NCBI RefSeq assembly: GCF_900120165.1
Contig: NZ_LT635475.1
Span: 310,001-374,000 of the forward strand
From: Ezakiella massiliensis
Lineage (GTDB): Bacteria > Bacillota > Clostridia > Tissierellales > Peptoniphilaceae
DNA length: 64,000 nt
Reading direction: 5' to 3'
The position numbers and the translations under genes are program-made. The notes under the pieces were generated by a model that saw only the letters and a list, made by a program, of their open reading frames with translations, made no database searches and was not told the DNA's origin. Positions 9,015-17,032 of this stretch are shown piece by piece; within the stretch, counting starts at the first letter, position 1, and the number at the start of each line of letters is the position of its first letter.

Positions 9015-9043
9015 TTGTAAAAGCTTTACTTGAGTGTTATAAT
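9015..9043 (+). promoter_or_regulatory. Predicted promoter of the ABC/Ig-repeat operon
   Basis: TTGTAA (9015-9020), a 17-nt spacer and TATAAT (9038-9043) with a TG one base upstream of the -10 (extended -10). GGAGG follows at 9052-9056. Confidence 0.65.
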
Positions 9044-9061
9044 ACACATACGGAGGAAAAA

Positions 9062-9799
9062 ATGGAACCACTTATAAAACTAAATGATCTTTACAAGATT
9101 TATAGGATGGGTGAAGAAAAAATATATGCTCTTAGAGGTGTTGACCTCGAAATAAATAAGGGCGAATGTATTTGCTTGGTCGGTCCGTCCGGCAGCGGCA
9201 AGTCCACCCTACTAAATTTATGTGCAGGCCTTGAAAAACCCACAAAAGGTCAAGTCATAATAGGCGGTATTCATTTGGAAGGTTTAAGCGAATCCAATAT
9301 GACAAAATTTAGGCAGCTTAATGTTGGTTTTGTATTCCAAGCATATAATTTAATTCCCACATTGAATGCAGTTGAAAATGTAGGACTTGGCTTAACTTTC
9401 AAAGGAATCCCCAAACACAAAAGAGATAAGATGAGCATAGATATACTAAAAAGAGTTGGACTGGATAAACGTCTTTTTCACAAACCTAGTGAAATGAGCG
9501 GTGGTCAACAACAAAGAGTAAGTATAGCAAGAGCATTTGTAGATAAGCCAAAAATTATTTTTGCAGATGAGCCGACTGGTAACCTTGACTCAAAGACAAG
9601 TATGGAAGTTATTCAGCTAATGACAAAAATGGTTCGTGATGCTGGTGGCACATTAATCGTTGTTACTCACGACCCCGAAACTTCAATCTATTCAGATAGA
9701 ATAGTTCATTTTAAAGATGGCAAGATTGAGAATATTGTTAGTCAAAAGCCTGAGCCAATACCAGATATAGGTTTAAATGCAAATGGCAGTGAATTATAA
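9062..9799 (+). CDS. MacB/LolD-type ABC transporter ATPase
   Basis: Cytoplasmic ATPase subunit of about 245 aa. Walker A GPSGSGKST is near residues 41-49, the Q-loop falls in FVFQAYNLIPT near 89-99, the signature MSGGQQQR near 143-150, Walker B IIFADEPTGNLDS near 164-176, and the H-loop histidine in VVTHD near 198-202. The closest families are LolD, MacB and YknY. An upstream in-frame ATG exists, but the one at 9062 has GGAGG five bases away and follows a good promoter. It is the first gene of a three-gene operon with an Ig-repeat membrane protein and a MacB/FtsX permease. Confidence 0.95.
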   Translation: MEPLIKLNDLYKIYRMGEEKIYALRGVDLEINKGECICLVGPSGSGKSTLLNLCAGLEKPTKGQVIIGGIHLEGLSESNMTKFRQLNVGFVFQAYNLIPTLNAVENVGLGLTFKGIPKHKRDKMSIDILKRVGLDKRLFHKPSEMSGGQQQRVSIARAFVDKPKIIFADEPTGNLDSKTSMEVIQLMTKMVRDAGGTLIVVTHDPETSIYSDRIVHFKDGKIENIVSQKPEPIPDIGLNANGSEL

Positions 9800-9821
9800 G
9801 ATTTATATTAGGGAGAAGAAC

Positions 9822-12035
9822 ATGAAAAACAAATTTATATTATTTTTATCAATTTTATTAGCATTTAGTACATTTAATATTAAAGCGGACGACAATAATG
9901 GAGGTAATTTAGATTCAAATCAAAATAAGCCTCAGCAATTTTCATCTAGAGCTAGGATTGATGGTGACAGTTATATAGAAGTTGAGCCTGGGCAAACTGG
10001 AGTTATTAGTGCTCTAGTAACTGTAACTACCGACAGAGATAATAATCAGCCAATTATAGTAAGTGGTAATGCAACTTCATCAGATACAACAAGTATTTAC
10101 TTGGAAAATTCATATGATGAAATGACTGCAAACACTTACGGGCCATACAGAAATGATAGATACCGTAATCCTTATGGTCCTCAAAACTCTAATTATAAGG
10201 AAGATACAGTTGGTCTAAGCTTTAGAATTAAAGTTCCTGATACAGCAAGAGCTGGTAGCTATCCTGTTACAGTTAATGTATTTGTAGATGGAGCAAGTGC
10301 TGGTCAATTTTCCGCAACTGTTAGAGTAAAAAGCAACGGTAAAGCTGCTTTTTCTAAGCTAGATTTAAGTGAAGTAACAGTCTTCCCTAACCCACATGAT
10401 GTTTCACCTGGGCAAATGGTAGTCGCTACTGTAAATGTAAAAAATAATACTGAATACCCTGTTTATAATGCAGAAGTTAAACTCGAAGGTATGCAACAAG
10501 ATGGCTTTACCCTTCTAAGAGATTTTAATGCTCGCACTATAGACACCTTAAACCCTGGGCAAGAAAAATCTTTTGCCTTTGAACTTGGAAGTGCAAAAAA
10601 TATTAAGCCAGGTAACTATGAGTTCAAAGTTACACTTAACTATCCAAACGCAGCAAAGGAAGGTGAAGCTTCAAACACAAGAAGCTTCTTTCTGACAGTC
10701 GGCTCAAATCCTGATAAAGCTTCTGCTCTTATCATCGAAAATTTAAATGTGCCCTCAAAAACAATTTATCCAGGCAACCAAGCTAAAATTACCTTTGATG
10801 TTACAAACAAAGGCCAATCTGTTGCAGAAAGAGTCTATATTAAATCATCAGTTGATGGTAGCGGTTTAGTTTCTAGGTCCGTAGGACAATTTTTTGAAGA
10901 AAAAATTAATCCTGGTGAATCAAAACATTATGAATTTACCTACTTTGCTACACCAGCAAGTACAACCCAAAACTACCCTATCAGCTTTAAAGTTGAATAC
11001 AATGATTCATATACAAATAAAGAAGAACCAATAGTTACAGAGCAAGTCGCAGGCATATTTGTATCTAATCCTCAAAAAGACGATGAAGGCAAAGATAAAA
11101 AACCTAGCACACCTAAACTAATTATTGAAAAATATTCATTTGAACCACGTTTACCTGAAGCTGGTAACGAGTTTGAAATGACTTTAAATTTCCAAAATAC
11201 AAACTCCAAGCACGAAATAAGAAATATCAAGATTACCCTTTCAAGCATGGAAACAACTAGCGATAATTCAAATACAGCTGGTTCAAATATCTTTACTCCA
11301 GTTGATTCTTCAAACACATTTTTCATTGACAGCATTAAACCTGGTCAAATGGTTGAGAAGAAAATAAAGATGTATACAGTGCCAGATGCCAAGGCAAAAA
11401 CTTATCAAGTAACTGCAAACTTTGAGTATGAAGACACACAAAATAACGAATATAAGGCATCTGAAAATATTGGTATCCCTGTAATTCAAAAATCTAGACT
11501 TGAAATCGGAGAAGTACAAACTCAAGAATCGTTTAATGCGGGAGATGGTGCCCCACTCAGTGTTGTATTTTACAATACAGGTAAGGTTACCCTTTACAAT
11601 ATGATGGTTAGAGCAGAATCCGATGATCCGTCAGTTGAAATTCAAAACCCAACTTACTATATAGGTAACTTTGTTTCCGGTTCAACAGAAAGTCATGATT
11701 GTCAAATCAACTCTTTTGAACCTGGTACAAAAAAAGTTAAATTAATCTTCTCATATGAAGACTCAACAGGTACTAAGCAAGAAGAGATTAAGGAAATAAC
11801 TTACGAGGTATCCGAAGCTCCACAATTCGATCCTAATGAAATGGGACCTGATGGAATGGGTCCCGACGGAATGGGGCCAGGCATGGAAGAAGACGGCTTT
11901 ATGGGTAAAGTTAAAAACCTTGCTAAAAAATGGTATTTTTGGACAATTCTCGCAGCAATAGCGATTGCTGTTATTGTTATTATCAGGAGGAGCCATCACA
12001 AAAAACGTGATAAGGAGCTGACCTTAGATGAGTAA
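9822..12035 (+). CDS. Secreted, C-terminally anchored Ig-like (CARDB/NEW3, COG1361-type) repeat protein, ABC partner
   Basis: A 737-aa exported protein. A signal peptide covers about 1-21 (cleavage near NIKA). Then come about five beta-sandwich repeats, each with a PGQ/PGN/PGE turn and an N-N-T or N-T-G strand as in CARDB/NEW3 domains. A Met/Gly/Pro-rich stalk (670-695, MGPDGM units) leads to one membrane helix (704-721) and a basic cytoplasmic tail. It occupies the position held by the HlyD-type adaptor in YknXYZ or MacAB loci, so I infer an extracellular partner of the ABC transporter. GGGAG precedes the chosen ATG. Its last eight bases overlap the permease start. Substrate unknown. Confidence 0.85.
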   Translation: MKNKFILFLSILLAFSTFNIKADDNNGGNLDSNQNKPQQFSSRARIDGDSYIEVEPGQTGVISALVTVTTDRDNNQPIIVSGNATSSDTTSIYLENSYDEMTANTYGPYRNDRYRNPYGPQNSNYKEDTVGLSFRIKVPDTARAGSYPVTVNVFVDGASAGQFSATVRVKSNGKAAFSKLDLSEVTVFPNPHDVSPGQMVVATVNVKNNTEYPVYNAEVKLEGMQQDGFTLLRDFNARTIDTLNPGQEKSFAFELGSAKNIKPGNYEFKVTLNYPNAAKEGEASNTRSFFLTVGSNPDKASALIIENLNVPSKTIYPGNQAKITFDVTNKGQSVAERVYIKSSVDGSGLVSRSVGQFFEEKINPGESKHYEFTYFATPASTTQNYPISFKVEYNDSYTNKEEPIVTEQVAGIFVSNPQKDDEGKDKKPSTPKLIIEKYSFEPRLPEAGNEFEMTLNFQNTNSKHEIRNIKITLSSMETTSDNSNTAGSNIFTPVDSSNTFFIDSIKPGQMVEKKIKMYTVPDAKAKTYQVTANFEYEDTQNNEYKASENIGIPVIQKSRLEIGEVQTQESFNAGDGAPLSVVFYNTGKVTLYNMMVRAESDDPSVEIQNPTYYIGNFVSGSTESHDCQINSFEPGTKKVKLIFSYEDSTGTKQEEIKEITYEVSEAPQFDPNEMGPDGMGPDGMGPGMEEDGFMGKVKNLAKKWYFWTILAAIAIAVIVIIRRSHHKKRDKELTLDE

Positions 12036-13398
12036 TATCGATTTACTTTTGATGAGTGTTCGTAACCTATGGAGACGAAAGCTCAGAACAATCTTAACCA
12101 TTTTAGGTGTAACTATTGGTTGTGCATCCATTGTCGTTATGCTAAGCCTAGGTCTTGGTATGAAAGCAAATACCCAAAGGCAGCTTGAAGAAATGGGTGC
12201 CTTAGATGTTATCAATATAATGCCCTATCCTATTTACAATAATGAAACGGGCACTGCCAAGGACCCTGCTCCATTAAATGAAAAGGCATTAAATACTATT
12301 AAACAATTAGACCATGTTATTTCTGTTATGCCAATGCTTAGAGTTGATGATGCACAAATTTTTTCAAAAAAATATCAGACTTATGCAGATATAGTTGGAG
12401 TTGATCCAAATGTTCTGGGTGATTTCGATATAAAACCAGTATGGGGTAAGTTATTAACAGAAAATGATACCAATGCTGCAGTTTTTGGCGGAGGCATTAA
12501 GAGGAATTGGTATAACCCATCTGCTAGAAATAGCGGGGTCATTTCAAATAATGAGTCCCCTATTAACCTTGAAAAAGATAAGATTGAAATTGGTATAGGC
12601 AGCGAATATAGTGAAGATGGAAGACCATCTTTTAAAAAGACCTTTAAGATAACTCCTATAGGTGAACTAGATGAGCAAGACTTCGAATACGGATACAATA
12701 TCTTTATTAACATGGAGTTTGCAGAGAAGATTAATCGTGAAGCTAAAAGAATAAAAGATCAAAATAAGGCTGAAGGTGGCTATAGTTTTAGCAGAGGATC
12801 ATCTGCCAGCAAGTATTCACAAATCCTAGTTAAAGTTGATGATATAAAAAACGTTAAAGATGTCAATGAATCTTTAGAAAAATTAAATTTTAACGCTCAA
12901 AGTAAAATGAAATATGTAGAACCTATGATAAAATCAGTTGAAAACCAGCAAAAAATTCTTGGTGGTATCGGAGCTGTAAGTTTATTAGTTGCGGCAATCG
13001 GTATTGCCAATACAATGGTTATGAGTATCTATGAACGTATAAAAGAAATTGGAATTATGAAAGTTATTGGTGCAAGTGTTCAGGATATTAAAAAAATTTT
13101 TTTAACAGAAGCTGCCCTAATAGGTCTATTTGGTGGTGGAGTTGGTATAGGCTTTAGCTATATAATAAGTGCTATTATCAACAGCTATGCATCTAAACCT
13201 TCAAATGGATCTGATATGGGTATGATGGGTGGCATGATGGGCGGAATGCCTGGAGAAGCAAACAAAATTTCTATCATTCCCCTCTGGCTGGTCCTTGCTG
13301 CACTTGCTTTTTCATCTGTCATTGGACTAGTTAGTGGATTCTATCCAGCTACCAAAGCTACTCGCCTTTCTCCACTTGAAGCAATTAGAACCCAATAA
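12028..13398 (+). CDS. MacB/FtsX-family ABC transporter permease
   Basis: A 456-aa permease with the four-helix MacB/FtsX topology: TM1 at about 20-42, a large extracellular domain (about 45-305), then three helices in the last 150 residues. The coupling segment YERIKEIGIMKVIGA after TM2 is a family hallmark, as is the C-terminal PATKATRLSPLEAIR. Unusually, the loop between TM3 and TM4, predicted to face outside, carries a Met/Gly-rich stretch (396-409, DMGMMGGMMGG). The start overlaps the Ig-repeat gene by eight bases (ATGAGTAA), so the two are translationally coupled. Substrate unknown; lipoprotein, peptide or metal-related cargo are all possible. Confidence 0.93.
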   Translation: MSNIDLLLMSVRNLWRRKLRTILTILGVTIGCASIVVMLSLGLGMKANTQRQLEEMGALDVINIMPYPIYNNETGTAKDPAPLNEKALNTIKQLDHVISVMPMLRVDDAQIFSKKYQTYADIVGVDPNVLGDFDIKPVWGKLLTENDTNAAVFGGGIKRNWYNPSARNSGVISNNESPINLEKDKIEIGIGSEYSEDGRPSFKKTFKITPIGELDEQDFEYGYNIFINMEFAEKINREAKRIKDQNKAEGGYSFSRGSSASKYSQILVKVDDIKNVKDVNESLEKLNFNAQSKMKYVEPMIKSVENQQKILGGIGAVSLLVAAIGIANTMVMSIYERIKEIGIMKVIGASVQDIKKIFLTEAALIGLFGGGVGIGFSYIISAIINSYASKPSNGSDMGMMGGMMGGMPGEANKISIIPLWLVLAALAFSSVIGLVSGFYPATKATRLSPLEAIRTQ

Positions 13399-13422
13399 TA
13401 TAAATAATTTTAATTAAGACTT

Positions 13423-13456
13423 AAGTATGGCTTTTTTAATAAGGCCATACTTTTTT
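13423..13456 (+). terminator. Rho-independent terminator after the ABC operon
   Basis: Nine-base stem AAGTATGGC / GCCATACTT (13423-13431 and 13444-13452) followed by a T run, just after the permease stop codon. Confidence 0.85.
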
Positions 13457-13481
13457 ATTTAAATATTTTTTTCAAATAAAA

Positions 13482-13522
13482 AAACTACCTTTATAATTTT
13501 CATCCAATTACAATGGTAGTTT
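13482..13522 (-). terminator. Rho-independent terminator after the Y-family polymerase operon
   Basis: Stem AAACTACC / GGTAGTTT (13482-13489 and 13515-13522), extended inward with mismatches, followed on the minus strand by seven Ts. It lies directly beyond the YolD-like stop codon. Confidence 0.75.
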
Positions 13523-13530
13523 CTTTAATT

Positions 13531-13944
13531 TTATTCACTTGACATAGTCTTTGATTCAATATCATATATGTTGTCTATTCTTATACAAGGCCCAGAATCT
13601 AAGCTTATAGTTCTCTCATAATCGTCAATATTCTTAATTTTTCCAGATGCAGATAAATATTTACCCCCCTTCTTTAACTTGTCTGCTTCAAAATAAATCA
13701 ATCTTATTGGTGTATTTATATTTCTTAAACACTCGTTAAGCTTAAAGTCTAATCTATCAAGCTCACTTTCACTTAAATCTATTTTTCTATTAGTATATCT
13801 TGCTGTCTCAGCTATGGCCTCTTCATAACCAGTAAGGGCTGCAAATGGAGCAAATTGTGCTGCCCTATTTATAAGAGGCATTTTCATGTGTGCCTTTGAT
13901 ATAGGCCTATCCATATCAATTATATTCTCATACTTAAGATTCAT
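13531..13944 (-). CDS. YolD-like family protein
   Basis: A 137-aa protein matching the YolD-like family: N-terminal MDRPISKAHMKMPLINRAAQFAPF segment (about residues 11-34, with conserved DR and RAAQFAPFAAL) and a C-terminal half resembling a small beta domain (IRIDNIYDI). YolD proteins are almost always encoded beside UmuC-like polymerases and are thought to act as their UmuD-like partner or regulator; the mechanism is not established. Its ATG overlaps the polymerase stop codon by four bases, so the pair is co-translated. It is the last gene before a terminator. Confidence 0.88.
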   Translation of the reverse strand: MNLKYENIIDMDRPISKAHMKMPLINRAAQFAPFAALTGYEEAIAETARYTNRKIDLSESELDRLDFKLNECLRNINTPIRLIYFEADKLKKGGKYLSASGKIKNIDDYERTISLDSGPCIRIDNIYDIESKTMSSE

Positions 13945-15443
13945 GACTTATGCCCTCCAATCTGCCTATTCCTTTCTATACCAGTAGCTCCCTCTCTAAA
14001 ATTAAGACCCTTTAAAATAGAATTCTTTCCGTATTTATTTTTAATCTCTATAACAGCTTTTTGTATCTTTTCTTCCTTGGCAATATTCAATTTATTTACT
14101 GTACTACCTTCTATTGCTCTATTATCCAAGTTAAAAATATCCATCTGCCTGCCATGAGTTGTTTTTTCGAGTTCATCCTTATAACAAGTATTATTAGCCA
14201 CTATATTTAATTTTCTAATATAGAGCTCCTTGTTTACTATTCTATCAAAAAGCTCCTTAGCAGAGTCAATAAAAACTTTAGATGATGAAGTATACATATT
14301 TAAATTTCTTACACCATGAGATTTTTTAGGAATTTTTCTTCCATAGTGATCCATCTTTATTTCGCCATTATAATTAATTTCTTTGTCTTCTAAGCTCGAC
14401 CTATCATAGCCAATAGTAATATCGATCTGATTGCTGACTAGACCTTTTGAATACAAATCAAGTGCTAAACTATCAGCCATCTCTCCAATAACAATCTTAG
14501 CTTGATCGTACTTATAAGGTTCATGTAAGACTTGTCCGCTACTCCTACTTGTGTTTTGTGGTTTGTATTTTTTTACATCAGAAATTGTACACGGCTCATA
14601 GCCCCAAGCGTGATCTATTAAAAGCTCAGCATTTATTCCAAACTCTTTGTATAGGACATCCTCATAATCAATAGAAAACTCAGCTATATCTCCCATAGTA
14701 AAAAGTCCATACTTTGCAAGTCTCTTTTGATAACCGCTTCCTACACTCCAAAAATCAGTTAGTGGTCTGTGATCCCACAAATACTTTCTATAACTATCCA
14801 CATCCAAAACTTTAACCCTAACTCCGTGAGAATTTGGCTTTGTATGCTTTGCAAGTATATCCATAGCAACCTTACACAAATACATATTCGTCCCCACACC
14901 TGCAGTTGCCGTTATACCAGTTTCTTTTAAAACATCATTTACAATATGGGATGCCAAGTCTTCCCCATCCATCCCATATAATTTCAAATAATTTGTCGCA
15001 TCGATAAACACTTCATCAATAGAATATACATGTATGTCCTCAGCTGATATCCAATTTAGATATATCTTATATATAGACTTACTAATTTCAATATATTTAG
15101 CCATATGAGGAGGTGCGACAATATAATCTACTCCAACCTTCGGAGATTTATTTATTTCATCAATATTGTATGACATATATTCAAAGTCTTTTAGACCCAA
15201 TCTTTCTAGCCTATCAATATTTAAATTTCTTATTATCTGGATAGCTTCAAATAAGCGCGGCCTTCCAGGGACACCCAAAGATTTTAAAGGTGGGGATACA
15301 GCAAGACATATTGTCTTATCAGTCCTATAATTATCAGCAACAAGTAAATTATATTTTAAAGGATCCAATCCCCTTTCAATACATTCGCAGGATGCGTAAA
15401 AAGATTTTAGATCAATAGCTATGTATGTTTTTTTATCGCTCAT
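13941..15443 (-). CDS. Y-family DNA polymerase (UmuC/DinB type, error-prone repair)
   Basis: Translesion polymerase of 500 aa. The catalytic palm motif AIDLKSFYASCE is near residues 9-20, and the second active-site motif YSIDEVFIDAT lies near 141-151; helix-hairpin-helix and little-finger regions follow. The long C-terminal part resembles UvrX/YqjW-type Firmicutes polymerases. Paired with YolD, as in mobile-element and SPbeta-type loci, though no mobile genes are visible here. The ATG has an AGGTAG ribosome site, and a palindromic operator covers the -10 region, so it is probably damage- or stress-regulated. Confidence 0.93.
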   Translation of the reverse strand: MSDKKTYIAIDLKSFYASCECIERGLDPLKYNLLVADNYRTDKTICLAVSPPLKSLGVPGRPRLFEAIQIIRNLNIDRLERLGLKDFEYMSYNIDEINKSPKVGVDYIVAPPHMAKYIEISKSIYKIYLNWISAEDIHVYSIDEVFIDATNYLKLYGMDGEDLASHIVNDVLKETGITATAGVGTNMYLCKVAMDILAKHTKPNSHGVRVKVLDVDSYRKYLWDHRPLTDFWSVGSGYQKRLAKYGLFTMGDIAEFSIDYEDVLYKEFGINAELLIDHAWGYEPCTISDVKKYKPQNTSRSSGQVLHEPYKYDQAKIVIGEMADSLALDLYSKGLVSNQIDITIGYDRSSLEDKEINYNGEIKMDHYGRKIPKKSHGVRNLNMYTSSSKVFIDSAKELFDRIVNKELYIRKLNIVANNTCYKDELEKTTHGRQMDIFNLDNRAIEGSTVNKLNIAKEEKIQKAVIEIKNKYGKNSILKGLNFREGATGIERNRQIGGHKS

Positions 15444-15454
15444 AAAACTACCTC

Positions 15455-15490
15455 CGCATATATTATATGCGATTTTAAACTTCGTTTCAA
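15455..15490 (-). promoter_or_regulatory. Predicted Y-polymerase promoter with a 17-bp palindrome over the -10
   Basis: Minus-strand TTGAAA (15485-15490), a 17-nt spacer and TATAAT (15462-15467). A near-perfect palindrome CGCATATATTATATGCG (15455-15471) encloses the -10 and touches the ribosome site. This is the classic geometry of a repressor operator. It does not match the GAAC-N4-GTTC type LexA box. Confidence 0.65.
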
Positions 15491-15539
15491 CTCTTTTAAC
15501 TTCTTTTTTATAAAATAATATAAAAAATAAAATAAAAAA

Positions 15540-15554
15540 AGCGCTTATAGCGCT
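15540..15554 (-). terminator. Rho-independent terminator after flavodoxin
   Basis: Minus-strand AGCGC-TATAA-GCGCT followed by seven Ts. A second hairpin (AGCTGAG / CTCAGCT, 15569-15588) lies just before it and includes the flavodoxin stop region. Confidence 0.75.
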
Positions 15555-15587
15555 AAAAAAATTTATGTAGCTGAGAAAAATCTCAGC

Positions 15588-16010
15588 TTATTTTGCTAAA
15601 GCTCTTCCAAGCTCTCTGCACTTTTCAAGGGCTTCATCATCCGGATAGTCATAAGCAATTAATCCTGGTACAACAAGTTTGCAGCCTGTTTGATTAATTT
15701 CTTCTGTCCAATAGTCCATCCATTGTCCCTCGTTCCATTCGTATGAACCAAAAATTGCAACTTTCTTACCGCTAATAACTTTATTAGCTTCATCCATAAA
15801 AGGTCTGAAAGAATCCTCTTCTAGCTCTTCATCACCCATTGCTGAACAACCAAATGCAACCGCTTCTGCACCTGTTACATCTTCAATTTTTGCGTCATCA
15901 ACAAAAATTAATTTTGCTTCTTTGCCTGCAGATTCAATTCCTTCCACAACTGCCTTTGCCATGGCTTCAGTATTACCTGTGCCTGACCAATAAATAACAT
16001 TAATTGTCAT
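15588..16010 (-). CDS. Flavodoxin
   Basis: A 140-aa FMN-binding electron carrier with the phosphate-binding loop SGTGNTE (residues 9-15), the acidic DEELEEDSF segment near 60-68 and a GSYEWNEGQWMD segment near 88-99 that stacks on the flavin ring. Length is normal for short-chain flavodoxins. It is a single-gene unit: terminators flank it on both sides and a TATAAT box lies about 20 nt upstream. Its position next to the rnf operon suggests use as an alternative low-potential carrier when iron is scarce, but that is inference. Confidence 0.95.
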   Translation of the reverse strand: MTINVIYWSGTGNTEAMAKAVVEGIESAGKEAKLIFVDDAKIEDVTGAEAVAFGCSAMGDEELEEDSFRPFMDEANKVISGKKVAIFGSYEWNEGQWMDYWTEEINQTGCKLVVPGLIAYDYPDDEALEKCRELGRALAK

Positions 16011-16029
16011 AAGAACACCTCCTTAATAT

Positions 16030-16069
16030 ATTATAACACATTTTATTAAAAAAGTTAGTCTCCGCTAAC
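16030..16069 (-). promoter_or_regulatory. Predicted flavodoxin promoter with an upstream hairpin/inverted repeat
   Basis: Extended -10 TGTTATAAT on the minus strand (TATAAT at 16030-16035); the -35 is weak. An inverted repeat GTTAG-N6-CTAAC (16054-16069), flanked by A/T runs on both sides, overlaps the -35 position and could be either an operator or a second terminator for rnf. Confidence 0.45.
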
Positions 16070-16099
16070 AAAAATAAACAAAAATTTTAAATAAATAAA

Positions 16100-16122
16100 A
16101 ACTCGGGAATATTTCCCGAGTT
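16100..16122 (-). terminator. Rho-independent terminator of the rnf operon
   Basis: Ten-base stem AACTCGGGAA / TTCCCGAGTT with a three-base loop, followed by TTTTTATTT on the minus strand, five bases beyond the rnfB stop codon. Confidence 0.92.
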
Positions 16123-16126
16123 AATC

Positions 16127-17026
16127 TTATTTATTTTCTGTAACTTGTACTTCTTTTTCTTTAGCTTCTGTGCTATTGCTATCCGCTTCTTTAGCTTCAA
16201 CAGGTTTAACCACTGGGCGTGGTCTTTCTGGTCTATCATCTTGAATAGCTTTTGTAGGACATGTTTTAACGCAAATCTTACAATTTACACATTTTTCATA
16301 ATCAATATGAGCCAAAGAGTTTTCAAATGTAATCGCTTCTTTAGGACACTTTTTAACACATAGTGTGCATCCAATACATCCGACCTTACATGCTTCTTTA
16401 ACAACTTTACCCTTATCATTTGAGGCACACTTGACAACTGTATGCTTATTATAAGGCATAAGTTCAATAATATGTTTAGGACATATTTCAATACATTTTT
16501 TACATGCTACGCACTTATCTTTAATAATAACTGCAACGCCATCTACCATTTCTATAGCATCAAATGGGCAAATATCCTTACAAGTTCCGCATCCTAAACA
16601 GCCATAAGAACATTTCTTATTTCCGCCACCAATTTGAGCCATATACCTGCAATCCTTAACACCGTGATAATTATATTTATCAACAGCGTTATTGCAAGTT
16701 CCATTGCATCTAACAACAGCAACTTGTCTTTCAACATCAAGAGCTTCTGATCCAAGAACTTCTGCAACTTTTGCGGCAACACTTGGTCCGCCAATTGTAC
16801 ATGCATTGGATGGAGCTGTACCGTTTGCAATAGCATTTGCCAATCCTTCACAACCAGGAAATCCGCATGCACCGCAGTTAGCTCCAGGTAGAACTCCTAA
16901 AATATTTCCAACCAATGGATCCATTTCAACTGCAAATATTTTTGAAGCGATGCTAAGTAGTGCGCCAAAAATAAAACCTAAAATTCCAAGGACGGCAATT
17001 GCTTTTAAAATTTCTGTAAACATCAT
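16127..17026 (-). CDS. rnfB: Rnf complex subunit B (polyferredoxin)
   Basis: Electron-entry subunit of the ion-translocating ferredoxin:NAD+ oxidoreductase. An N-terminal membrane helix (about 5-30) is followed by the RnfB cluster CGACGFPGC near 52-60. Four ferredoxin-type motifs follow (CSYGCLGCGTCKDICP, CVACKKCIEICP, CKVGCIGCTLCVKKCP, CVNCKICVKTCP), the extended clostridial arrangement. The tail of about 35 residues is Pro/Glu/Lys-rich. Two adjacent ATGs exist; the second (17023) is better spaced from GGAGG, so the protein may begin one residue later. It is the last gene of the operon. Confidence 0.96.
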   Translation of the reverse strand: MMFTEILKAIAVLGILGFIFGALLSIASKIFAVEMDPLVGNILGVLPGANCGACGFPGCEGLANAIANGTAPSNACTIGGPSVAAKVAEVLGSEALDVERQVAVVRCNGTCNNAVDKYNYHGVKDCRYMAQIGGGNKKCSYGCLGCGTCKDICPFDAIEMVDGVAVIIKDKCVACKKCIEICPKHIIELMPYNKHTVVKCASNDKGKVVKEACKVGCIGCTLCVKKCPKEAITFENSLAHIDYEKCVNCKICVKTCPTKAIQDDRPERPRPVVKPVEAKEADSNSTEAKEKEVQVTENK

Positions 17027-17032
17027 TACCTC

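Noticed and set aside
11836..11900. Short tandem repeats of about 15 bases, considered as a CRISPR or VNTR
   Set aside because: They are in-frame MGPDG codons in the Ig-repeat protein with no spacers; a coding repeat only.
13531..15443. Mobile element or prophage origin of the YolD/polymerase pair
   Set aside because: No integrase, transposase, att-like repeats or phage genes nearby; composition looks like the surroundings.
15455..15471. LexA (SOS) box at the Y-polymerase promoter
   Set aside because: The palindrome lacks GAAC/GTTC half sites, so I record it only as an unassigned operator.
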